Part shown: positions 1 to 6,084 of the stretch, in pieces
How the letters are laid out: each line of letters begins with the position of its first letter
How positions within the stretch are numbered: position 1 is the stretch's first letter
Assembly (NCBI GenBank): GCA_910577165.1
Contig: CAJTLX010000075.1
Span: 1-10,503, forward strand
Length of the DNA stretch: 10,503 nucleotides
Reading direction: 5' to 3'
Source of the DNA: an uncultured Lachnospiraceae bacterium
GTDB lineage: Bacteria; Bacillota; Clostridia; Lachnospirales; Lachnospiraceae
The notes under the pieces: model-generated
What the model was told of the DNA's origin: nothing
The model's input: only the letters and a program-made list of their open reading frames with translations
Databases searched by the model: none
Made by a program: the position numbers and the translations under genes

Positions 1-2441
1 TTCTCTTTATTCCAAAATTTCTTCACCTTTTGCTCAACTGTATTTAATCGTACCGTATCATAGGGAAACCACTCCCTGGGAAAAAGTTCCTGATACGAAC
101 GGTTTAAAAAACGCTCATCAAGCAATAAGATAATCCCTTTATCCTCCACTGTGCGAATTACGCGCCCTGCGGATTGTTGTACCTTATTCATTCCGTTGTA
201 TAGATAGGCGTAATCAAATCCCTGCCCGTTGCGCCGATCAAAAAATCCCCGAAAAAGTTCGCGCTCATTGCACACCATCGGAAGCCCCGTCCCGACAATG
301 ATCGTTCCAATTAAACGATCATTTTTCAGATCGATCCCCTCACTGAAAATCCCGCCCATCACGCAAAACCCCACAATCCCCTCCTGCGGCGCAAGGGCAA
401 ACGCATCAAGAAATTCTTCGCGCTCCTTCTCCGTCATTGAACTTTGCTGTAACAAAATATTTTGTACCCGCTCTTTCGCTCGCTCATAAATCAATTCCAT
501 CATCTGATAAGACGGGAAAAATACCATATAATTCCCCTTTTTTGCCTGAATCACAATCTCAATATATTTTACAATTCTCTCATACTGTTCTTCTCCGCGC
601 TTGGAATATTTTGTGCTGACATCCGCCCCAACCATAAGCAGCCGCTGCTCTTTTGAAAATGGTGTCGGCGCGTAGACCGCATAGTCCTCCTCCGTTCCGC
701 CAAGCTGTTCGCGGTAGTAGCGCACCGGAAGCAAAGTGGCAGAAAAAAATACCGCACTCCGCCCCTTCTTCAGACATTCCGCTAAATTTTTGGACGGATC
801 CATACATTTTAAAGTCAGACGAAAATCTCCACTCTCCGCATAATCAGAATAGATCAAATAATTGTCATCAATCCGATCATAAATATTCATAAAATGTCGC
901 AAATCAAAATAAAGCTGTAATATCTGTTCTTTTCCGTCTAAATTTTTATGTTCCTGTAAAAATTCCTCATACTCTGAGATTAAGCGCATCACCATCAGCG
1001 GCAATTCCCCCGCATTCTCCCATACTTCCACTTCATCGCACTCACGCTTTAATTTTAACATCGTGCTGTTACAGGCATCTAATGCCCTTGCCATACGCAC
1101 AGACTTTTCTTTTAACAAATGCTTTACCGTCAAAAACTCTTCCTTATATAATACCGCACTGTACATCTCTCTGGCGCGCTCCACAAGATTATGTGCCTCA
1201 TCGATCAGGAAAATATAATTATTTTCGCGCTCCAGCGAAAAAAATCGTTTTAGCGCGACTTTGGGATCAAACACATAATTATAATCGCAGATCACGCCAT
1301 CCGCCCAGGTCGTTAAATCCAAACTCATCTCAAACGGGCAGACGCAGTATTTTTCTGCATACTCTAAAATCAATTCTCTTGTAATCCCTGTCTCATGGGT
1401 AAGCATATCATAGACGGCATCATTTACGCGGTCAAAATGTCCCTTCGCCCGCTCACAGAGCACTGGATTACAGTCCGGCTTCTCAAGAATACAGGACTTT
1501 TCTTTGGAAGTAAGTGTGACAAGCTTCATGTGTAATCCCTGCCCTGTCAAAATACGAAATGTTTCCTCCGCAACCGTTCGCGTAATAGTTTTTGCAGTAA
1601 GATAAAAAATCTTTTCCGCCAATCCTTCCCCAAAAGCCTTTATTGCAGGAAATAATGTGGAGATCGTCTTCCCCACACCGGTCGGTGCCTCAATAAAAAT
1701 CTTTTTCCCTCGCAGGATTGTCCGATATACATTTGCCGCAAGTTCCTTCTGCCCCGGACGGTAGGCAAAGGGAAAGGCAAGTGCCTTCATTGAGGCATCA
1801 CGCACAAGCCCCCACTGATACTGCCAGGACACCCATTTCGCATATTCGCGCAACAATCGGTCATACCACTCCACCAATTCCTCCCTTGTATAATCTTCGC
1901 GAAAACGCTTGATGGACTCCGTCTCAATATTGCAGTAAGTAAGCTGAATTCCAATAACTGGAAGATTATGCTCAATTGCATACTGACTTGCATAGCACAT
2001 TGCCTGGGCGCGGTGCAGCGGACGAATCTCCTTTATATGGGGCAGATCCTGATAAACACATTTAATTTCATCAATCACAATCACCGGCTCCTCGTTCTGT
2101 GTCATCACCCCATCCGCACGCCCCTCCACGGTAATTTCAAACCAGTCTCCTCCATACTCCACTTCAGATGCCATGGTCATTGACACCTCCGCATCATAAA
2201 AGGCACCCATGGATTTCTGTATTTTTTTGTGCAGACGCACTCCCTCCTGCATTGCATCCGGATCACTGTAACCTCCGGAATTGTCTAAATCCCCATGCCG
2301 CAAAATAAATTCTATTAGTCCCCGCACAGAGATTCGTACCCGATGCGCACTGTCAAAACTGCGCACAGACGATTCTGCGGGTAATTTCCCCTCCTGTATC
2401 GCCGCATCTTGTGCCATTTTTTCCGCTTCCTGCCATTCCAT
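1..2441 (-). CDS. RecB-like nuclease / XPD-DinG family ATP-dependent DNA helicase, C-terminus cut by window edge
   Basis: An uninterrupted frame of 813 codons runs from ATG at 2441 (GAGG five bases upstream) to the window edge. The N-terminal part has RecB/Cas4-type PD-(D/E)XK nuclease motifs: RAD at 108-110, DEIK at 124-127, and Q146-x3-Y150. The helicase core follows. Walker A is EAPTGVGKT (251-259). Cysteines at 317, 324, 329 and 366/368 (YCVCPFE) are the likely 4Fe-4S ligands typical of XPD/DinG helicases. Next come the DEAH box (414-417), motif III SATL (567-570), motif V SEGID (ending at 704) and motif VI QSAGRVIRT (756-764). By family knowledge this is a superfamily 2, Fe-S-dependent 5'-3' DNA helicase for repair or recombination; the nuclease domain suggests coupled unwinding and cleavage. 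Only a short C-terminal stretch is probably missing, since motif VI is already passed. The gene stands alone with its own promoter, which carries a LexA-like site. Its exact cellular role is inferred. Confidence 0.93.
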   Translation of the reverse strand, partial: MEWQEAEKMAQDAAIQEGKLPAESSVRSFDSAHRVRISVRGLIEFILRHGDLDNSGGYSDPDAMQEGVRLHKKIQKSMGAFYDAEVSMTMASEVEYGGDWFEITVEGRADGVMTQNEEPVIVIDEIKCVYQDLPHIKEIRPLHRAQAMCYASQYAIEHNLPVIGIQLTYCNIETESIKRFREDYTREELVEWYDRLLREYAKWVSWQYQWGLVRDASMKALAFPFAYRPGQKELAANVYRTILRGKKIFIEAPTGVGKTISTLFPAIKAFGEGLAEKIFYLTAKTITRTVAEETFRILTGQGLHMKLVTLTSKEKSCILEKPDCNPVLCERAKGHFDRVNDAVYDMLTHETGITRELILEYAEKYCVCPFEMSLDLTTWADGVICDYNYVFDPKVALKRFFSLERENNYIFLIDEAHNLVERAREMYSAVLYKEEFLTVKHLLKEKSVRMARALDACNSTMLKLKRECDEVEVWENAGELPLMVMRLISEYEEFLQEHKNLDGKEQILQLYFDLRHFMNIYDRIDDNYLIYSDYAESGDFRLTLKCMDPSKNLAECLKKGRSAVFFSATLLPVRYYREQLGGTEEDYAVYAPTPFSKEQRLLMVGADVSTKYSKRGEEQYERIVKYIEIVIQAKKGNYMVFFPSYQMMELIYERAKERVQNILLQQSSMTEKEREEFLDAFALAPQEGIVGFCVMGGIFSEGIDLKNDRLIGTIIVGTGLPMVCNERELFRGFFDRRNGQGFDYAYLYNGMNKVQQSAGRVIRTVEDKGIILLLDERFLNRSYQELFPREWFPYDTVRLNTVEQKVKKFWNKE

Positions 2442-2501
2442 AATAACCTCACTATATTTTTTTTTGTACTTTCGCACTTTGTTTTGCTTGCTTTGCCTTC
2501 G

Positions 2502-2525
2502 CGAACATTATAGAATATATGTTCG
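2502..2525. promoter_or_regulatory. LexA-like SOS operator over the helicase promoter
   Basis: On the minus strand, CGAACATATATTCT (2525-2512) matches the Bacillus LexA box CGAACATATGTTCG at 12 of 14 positions. A wider perfect dyad is also present: CGAACAT (2502-2508) and ATGTTCG (2519-2525) on the plus strand, separated by 10 bases. Both overlap the -10 box and the spacer of the helicase promoter, where a bound repressor would block RNA polymerase. LexA control fits the likely DNA-repair role of the gene. Binding is inferred from the motif only. Confidence 0.5.
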
Positions 2526-2535
2526 TGTTTGGCAA
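2507..2535 (-). promoter_or_regulatory. sigma-A-type promoter of the helicase gene
   Basis: On the minus strand TTGCCA (2530-2535) is followed after exactly 17 bases by TATAAT (2507-2512). The -10 is perfect and the -35 matches four of six bases of TTGACA. Transcription would start near 2500, giving a leader of about 60 bases before the helicase ATG at 2441. No other gene lies between. Confidence 0.7.
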
Positions 2536-2686
2536 GGTTAATTCATGATTTTTATTTAACAGTATTTTACAGAATTTTTAAAATAATATAATATAAAAAA
2601 ATAGATAAATTATTTTATAGCGAATAATAATCAGTTTTATAGCTCAAACAATTTATAATTTTCTGCAAATTTTAGGATTTTACTGT
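2536..2686. other. AT-rich intergenic spacer, no gene seen
   Basis: This spacer between the divergent helicase and small-ORF promoters is very AT-rich, with long A and T runs between about 2571 and 2620. A weak inverted repeat (AAAATAAT and ATTATTTT around 2580-2616) is of the kind expected by chance at this composition. I see no supported coding frame or RNA gene. Confidence 0.5.
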
Positions 2687-2713
2687 TAAGTTTTTTCAAA
2701 ATCTTTCCGATAT
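2687..2713 (+). promoter_or_regulatory. sigma-D (sigma-28, flagellar-type) promoter candidate
   Basis: TAAG (2687-2690), exactly 15 bases, then TCCGATAT (2706-2713). The sigma-D consensus is TAAA-N15-GCCGATAA/T, so three of four -35 bases and seven of eight -10 bases match with ideal spacing. It lies about 43 bases upstream of a strong Shine-Dalgarno (2756-2763) on the same strand. If real, the following small ORF belongs to the motility or late-flagellar regulon. Confidence 0.45.
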
Positions 2714-2755
2714 AAGAGATAGAAGTAAGAAAAGTCACTGTTGAAATATGAATCC

Positions 2756-2763
2756 AAGGAGGG
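2756..2763 (+). promoter_or_regulatory. strong Shine-Dalgarno AAGGAGGG without a well-placed in-frame start
   Basis: AAGGAGGG is near-perfectly complementary to the 16S 3' end. The nearest downstream ATG (2777) lies 13 bases away and opens a frame that stops after 20 codons. The long frame that follows (ending at 3021) is one register off and has no ATG at a suitable distance. The site supports real translation here but does not settle the start. Confidence 0.5.
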
Positions 2764-2799
2764 ATTGTCGCAGCAAATGGAATTTATGGCAGTTTCAGA

Positions 2800-3021
2800 G
2801 TGGTTCCGGTACAGGTTGTTTCCAGCGTCTCCCGGCTGAGACGTGAAAGCGGTCAATCCGCTTCCCATGCATTTTCTGGCACAAAGGAAAATGAATCATT
2901 TGACCGCATTTTCCAGCAAAAAATTTCGGAGAATGAAACTGATGTTTGCACGGTTACGTACAACCGTGACAGGCAATTACAGACTTACTATTACCAGCCG
3001 AAACGCGAATATACCTACTAG
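2800..3021 (+). CDS. small hypothetical protein with uncertain or frame-shifted 5' end
   Basis: I do not recognise this product. From a GTG at 2800 the frame gives 73 residues. It is open upstream to 2752, and the upstream residues (IYGSFR just before the GTG) read as plausible protein. It is polar, without membrane segments, with one cysteine and a tyrosine-rich C-terminus (TYYYQPKREYTY). Support for a real gene: a sigma-D-like promoter at 2687, an AAGGAGGG ribosome binding site at 2756, and a strong terminator six bases after the stop. The difficulty is the start: ATG at 2777 is one register off. Either GTG 2800 (36 bases past the SD) or another non-ATG codon is used, or the gene carries a one-base deletion or sequencing error just after ATG 2777. 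The promoter suggests a motility-linked role, which is inference only. Confidence 0.45.
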   Translation: MVPVQVVSSVSRLRRESGQSASHAFSGTKENESFDRIFQQKISENETDVCTVTYNRDRQLQTYYYQPKREYTY

Positions 3022-3026
3022 CCGGA

Positions 3027-3082
3027 AAATCGCCCCGATATGCAAGAAAGGGAATTCCCTCCCCTGCATATCGGGGCGATTT
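3027..3082. terminator. bidirectional rho-independent terminator with 18-bp perfect stem
   Basis: The arms 3027-3044 and 3065-3082 are perfect 18-bp complements ending in an A run on the left and a T-rich stretch (TTTCTTTT) on the right. The 20-base loop itself contains a 12-bp palindrome AGGGAATTCCCT (3049-3060). The hairpin lies just after the small plus-strand ORF and 62 bases past the spoVT stop, so it probably ends transcription from both sides. Confidence 0.88.
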
Positions 3083-3144
3083 CTTTTACTATTCAACGAA
3101 CTGTCTAGGAATTAGTTTCCTTACTATTTAGCAAATTTTCTTAT

Positions 3145-3690
3145 TTATCCCTCCATTTGCCTTCCTAAAAATGATGCTGCTGTCATGGCCAATTTTTTCT
3201 CCGTATCACCAATCCGCTCCCCATCATCTTTGGAGAGAATTAAAACCGCTCCGATGGCATCACCCTCGCTCAAAACTGGCACGACGACTTGGCTTGCCAC
3301 ATCCGGGAATTCCGATGAAACGGGGATAAAATCCCGCTCCTCCTTGCTGGTCATCAAAGTTTCTCTCTCCTCAATTGCCTGCTCAAGCTCCTTACTGATG
3401 GACTTCGCCAACAGTTCTTTTTTCGCTCCGCCTGCTACAGCGATAAACTGATCCTTATCCGTAATTGCTACAATATGTCCAGTTACCTGTCCAAGCGCGT
3501 CCGCATACTCCTTCGCAAATTGCGATAATTCCCCGATGGGGGAATACTTTTTCAAAATGATTTCACCCTCGCGATCAGTAAAAATTTCCAGCGGGTCACC
3601 CTCACGTATCCGCAGAGTCCTGCGAATTTCCTTTGGTACTACCACACGTCCCAGATCGTCGATTCTCCTCACAATTCCTGTTGCTTTCAT
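3145..3690 (-). CDS. spoVT: Stage V sporulation protein T, AbrB-family transcription regulator
   Basis: The 181-residue product matches SpoVT closely in length (about 178 residues in Bacillus). Residues 1-50 form the swapped-hairpin AbrB DNA-binding domain (MKATGIVRRIDDLGRVVVPK, then EIRRTLRIREGDPLEI). Residues from about 55 to 178 form a GAF-like ligand-sensing domain. In Bacillus, SpoVT works in the forespore, tuning sigma-G-dependent genes; this is family knowledge. The start ATG at 3690 is preceded by GGAGG and then AGGGAT. The gene is monocistronic: a terminator lies upstream (3883-3916) and another downstream (3027-3082). A sigma-G-like promoter is visible at 3747-3776. Its presence indicates an endospore former. 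Confidence 0.95.
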   Translation of the reverse strand: MKATGIVRRIDDLGRVVVPKEIRRTLRIREGDPLEIFTDREGEIILKKYSPIGELSQFAKEYADALGQVTGHIVAITDKDQFIAVAGGAKKELLAKSISKELEQAIEERETLMTSKEERDFIPVSSEFPDVASQVVVPVLSEGDAIGAVLILSKDDGERIGDTEKKLAMTAASFLGRQMEG

Positions 3691-3746
3691 ATTTATCCCT
3701 GCCTCCGTTTACAGATTCATCTTTTTTCTTTGTATCGTCGCAGTAC

Positions 3747-3776
3747 TATTATTTGTATATTGAGAAATAATATGTA
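3747..3776 (-). promoter_or_regulatory. candidate sigma-G promoter of spoVT
   Basis: On the minus strand TACATA (3771-3776), 17 bases, then AATAATA (3747-3753). Sigma-G promoters follow roughly TGHATA-N17/18-CATAMTA, so five of six and six of seven positions match. It lies about 57 bases upstream of the spoVT ATG, and sigma-G control of spoVT is known in Bacillus. The region is AT-rich, so chance matches are possible. Confidence 0.35.
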
Positions 3777-3882
3777 ATATATTTCTGATTTTTTTATGTA
3801 AACCGCCAAATTTGCCTTTTTATGTCAGAAAATATAACAAAATCATGGTATTTTTATCTGATCCAAAAACTCTATATATAAC

Positions 3883-3916
3883 AAAAAGAGGTAGTTATCC
3901 CTAACTACCTCTTTTT
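3883..3916. terminator. rho-independent terminator closing the rnf operon (bidirectional form)
   Basis: A 15-bp perfect stem (3883-3897 with 3902-3916) with a four-base loop TCCC. The A5 start and T5 end act as U tracts in either direction. It lies downstream of the zinc-ribbon gene, the last gene of the rnf operon, and upstream of spoVT, so it insulates the two units. Confidence 0.88.
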
Positions 3917-3921
3917 CCCCT

Positions 3922-4003
3922 TTAAAAGATCCTGCCGCTTCCCATCATCAGTTCAATCCACTCGCGGCAGTTAGGAGCAAGACAATTACATGGATTGTTT
4001 CAT
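3922..4003 (-). pseudogene. possible remnant or frame-broken small Cys-rich ORF
   Basis: An open segment of 25 codons (3999-3925) plus stop at 3922 ends six bases before the operon terminator. It contains the stretch NNPCNCLAPNCREWIELM. ATG at 4001-4003 is immediately upstream but one base out of frame across a run of three A's on the minus strand; losing one A would give an intact 26-residue ORF. No convincing Shine-Dalgarno is seen close to that ATG. It may be a decayed gene end, a sequencing artefact or chance. I do not recognise the sequence. Confidence 0.2.
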
Positions 4004-4048
4004 GACAGTAGGGGATACCGCTTTTGCTCCGCCCACTACTGCTGTTAA

Positions 4049-4594
4049 TTATTGAATTGAATTCATCAGTTCCATCATTCCTGGACTGTTCAGTACGGAC
4101 TGAAACATATACATTAACATCATAAGGGAAACCAAAGTAATCAATAATGTTGCCCGTGCCCAATTTTTGCGCGTCTTTGTTGCCGTGCGCCCAAAAGCCC
4201 AGATAAGCAATACCGCCAGATATGCGAATATTCCGATCATCGGAATTAACGGGAGCAGCATAACCACAATCCAGTGGGAAAAACTCATCGAGTTTTCCGC
4301 ATCCGCTGTTCCTGCAGTACCATTTAATATCCCAACCAAGCCCGGATCACCCGCCGGACCTTTCGTATATCCCTCATTGGTACCATAAGCAGAGTTCCCG
4401 CTATAGGAAAAATCCGCTCCCACTCCGTAACTCTGATTTTCGCGGTAGGAAGAATTTCCTGCATTCCCCCTCGCATAAGAGCTATACTCCATACCTCCCT
4501 CCCGGTTCGCGTTTGTCGCCGTTCCACAATACTCGCAAAAATTCGCATTTTCGTTGACGATCACCCGACCGCAAGTTCTACATACCATATCCAA
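4049..4594 (-). CDS. zinc-ribbon membrane protein of unknown function, last gene of the rnf operon
   Basis: A 181-residue protein in three parts. A short N-terminal zinc ribbon has C5-x2-C8 and C20-x2-C23. A low-complexity linker rich in Gly, Ser, Tyr and Asn (about 30-100) follows. A hydrophobic C-terminal region probably has one long or two membrane segments at about 107-135 and another at about 148-166, with a basic loop (TATKTRKNWARA) between. This zinc-ribbon plus membrane-segment design is common in Firmicute proteins of unknown function. The start ATG at 4594 has AGAGG six bases upstream. It lies 47 bases downstream of rnfB on the same strand, with no terminator between and a strong one after, so it is probably co-transcribed with rnf. 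A link to Rnf assembly or regulation is only suggested by position. Confidence 0.82.
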   Translation of the reverse strand: MDMVCRTCGRVIVNENANFCEYCGTATNANREGGMEYSSYARGNAGNSSYRENQSYGVGADFSYSGNSAYGTNEGYTKGPAGDPGLVGILNGTAGTADAENSMSFSHWIVVMLLPLIPMIGIFAYLAVLLIWAFGRTATKTRKNWARATLLITLVSLMMLMYMFQSVLNSPGMMELMNSIQ

Positions 4595-4641
4595 CCTCTT
4601 TCTGCAAAATCCTTTTACATCATCTCTGCAAGTTCAAAACT

Positions 4642-5466
4642 CTACTCTGCCGGCTCTCCAATCAAAATAATTTTCTGTGGACATTTTTGTGCGCACTTTC
4701 CACAATGTGTACACTTGGAATAATCAATACGCGCCAGATTATTCTCCACAGATACCGCACCGAATTCACATGCCTTCACACAGAGCATACAGCCGATGCA
4801 CCCCGTCTGACAAGCATCCTTAACCTGTTTGCCCTTATCGCGCGAACTGCACGCCACGCGCTGCACAGAGGAGGCGGGAACCAACTCAATCAAACCATTT
4901 GGACATTCCTTTACGCACGCGCCGCAGGCAACGCACTTCTCTTCATCCACAAGTGCAACGCCATTTACCACATGGATCGCGTCAAATTTACAGGCTGCCA
5001 CACAACTTCCATATCCCATACATCCATAACTGCAAAGCTTCTCACCACGCCCCGGAAGGAGTGCAGCCTTCTTGCAGTCCGCAATCCCGTCGTAGCGATA
5101 TTTTATCTCCGTTTTATCACAAGTGCCATGACATTTTACAAATGCCACCTTTTTTTCTGTTTCCCCCGCACTCTGTCCCATAATCTCGCCGATTTTCGTG
5201 TGGATCGCGCCGCCTGCTACCGGACAGGCATTGACAGGTGCCTCACCTGCGGCGATCGCTTTTGCTAAGGCATCACACCCCGCATATCCACAGCCACCGC
5301 AGTTATTGCCTGGCAAAAGTTCACGCACACTCCCCTCCCTCTCATCAATTTTTACAGCAAATGCCTTTGCTGCAATACCGAGAAGGATGCCGACAAGCAG
5401 ACCGACAATTCCCACCACGAGAGCCGCCATTCCGACCGCCCCGATACTAAATTCTAAGAATATCAT
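4642..5466 (-). CDS. rnfB: Rnf complex subunit RnfB, polyferredoxin
   Basis: A 274-residue electron-entry subunit that accepts electrons from reduced ferredoxin on the cytoplasmic face. Residues 4-36 form one N-terminal membrane helix. The Fe-S domain ligands are C56, C59, C64 and C81. Further cysteine groups follow: C112/C116/C131, C145/C149/C155/C159, the ferredoxin motif C178-x2-C181-x2-C184-x3-C188, another at C223/C226/C229/C233 and a third at C252/C255/C258/C262. This is far more than the short proteobacterial RsxB (about 190 residues) and fits the long clostridial type. The frame stays open for 12 codons upstream, but ATG at 5466 has AGGAGG six bases upstream and leads straight into the membrane helix, so it is chosen. 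The gene begins 36 bases after rnfA. Confidence 0.95.
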   Translation of the reverse strand: MIFLEFSIGAVGMAALVVGIVGLLVGILLGIAAKAFAVKIDEREGSVRELLPGNNCGGCGYAGCDALAKAIAAGEAPVNACPVAGGAIHTKIGEIMGQSAGETEKKVAFVKCHGTCDKTEIKYRYDGIADCKKAALLPGRGEKLCSYGCMGYGSCVAACKFDAIHVVNGVALVDEEKCVACGACVKECPNGLIELVPASSVQRVACSSRDKGKQVKDACQTGCIGCMLCVKACEFGAVSVENNLARIDYSKCTHCGKCAQKCPQKIILIGEPAE

Positions 5467-5502
5467 GCTCCGCCTCCTATTTTTAGTTCCGCATATTCGC
5501 AC

Positions 5503-6084
5503 TTAGAGTATCCCTGCAAAGCCGCTGAACGCGATTGCCATTAACCCCGCTGTCACTAATACCATCGGGGAGCCTTTAAAGACTTCTGGCACATCATTGT
5601 GTTCTACGCGCTCCCGAATACCCGCCATAATAATAATTGCGATCGTAAAGCCGAGGGCTGTGCCAAAACCATTCCACATACTTTTTAATACGCCGTATCC
5701 CTCTTCCGTGTTGGTGATCGCAATGCCGAGTACCGCACAGTTCGTTGTGATTAGGGGCAAATATACGCCGAGAGCATTATATAGTGATGGAATGTATTTT
5801 TTCAACACCATCTCAATAAACTGTACAAGTGCTGCGATCACCACAATAAAAACAATCGTGCGCATATAAGTCAGATTGATATGGCGGCTGCTTAGAATCC
5901 CATTGTAGATGGCGGCCGTAATGCCAGAGGCAATCGTGATCACAAAGACCACCGCGCCGCCCATGCCCGCTGCCGTTTCAATGCGTTTGGACACACCGAG
6001 AAATGGGCAGAGTCCCAAAAACTGGCTTAATACAACATTATTTACCAATGCCGCCCCAACAAGCAGTAAGATCATCTCTTTCAT
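5503..6084 (-). CDS. rnfA: Rnf complex membrane subunit RnfA
   Basis: A 193-residue integral membrane protein, the usual length of RnfA/NqrE, with about six hydrophobic helices. In the family, one cysteine in each of two half-helices of RnfA, together with two from RnfE, hold a 2Fe-2S cluster within the membrane. The matching residues here are C26 (LSQFLGLCPFLG) and C116 (TTNCAVLG). Electrons pass across the membrane through this centre. ATG at 6084 overlaps the rnfE stop by 4 bases (ATGA), indicating translational coupling. Its ribosome binding site AAGGAGG lies inside the 3' end of rnfE. Confidence 0.96.
   Translation of the reverse strand: MKEMILLLVGAALVNNVVLSQFLGLCPFLGVSKRIETAAGMGGAVVFVITIASGITAAIYNGILSSRHINLTYMRTIVFIVVIAALVQFIEMVLKKYIPSLYNALGVYLPLITTNCAVLGIAITNTEEGYGVLKSMWNGFGTALGFTIAIIIMAGIRERVEHNDVPEVFKGSPMVLVTAGLMAIAFSGFAGIL

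Noticed and set aside
2777..2790. Programmed -1 frameshift joining ATG 2777 to the long frame
   Set aside because: A -1 shift at TTT would join the frames, but the heptamer does not follow the X-XXY-YYZ slippery pattern and no stimulatory structure is evident; a point deletion or other start is simpler.
4687..5268. 193-codon plus-strand frame antisense to rnfB
   Set aside because: It lies wholly inside rnfB, shows no recognisable domains and is explained as a shadow of the cysteine-rich coding strand.
5467..5502. Upstream extension of rnfB to ATG 5502
   Set aside because: The extra 12 residues (basic, MRICGTKNRRRS) have no family match, and the strong AGGAGG supports ATG 5466.
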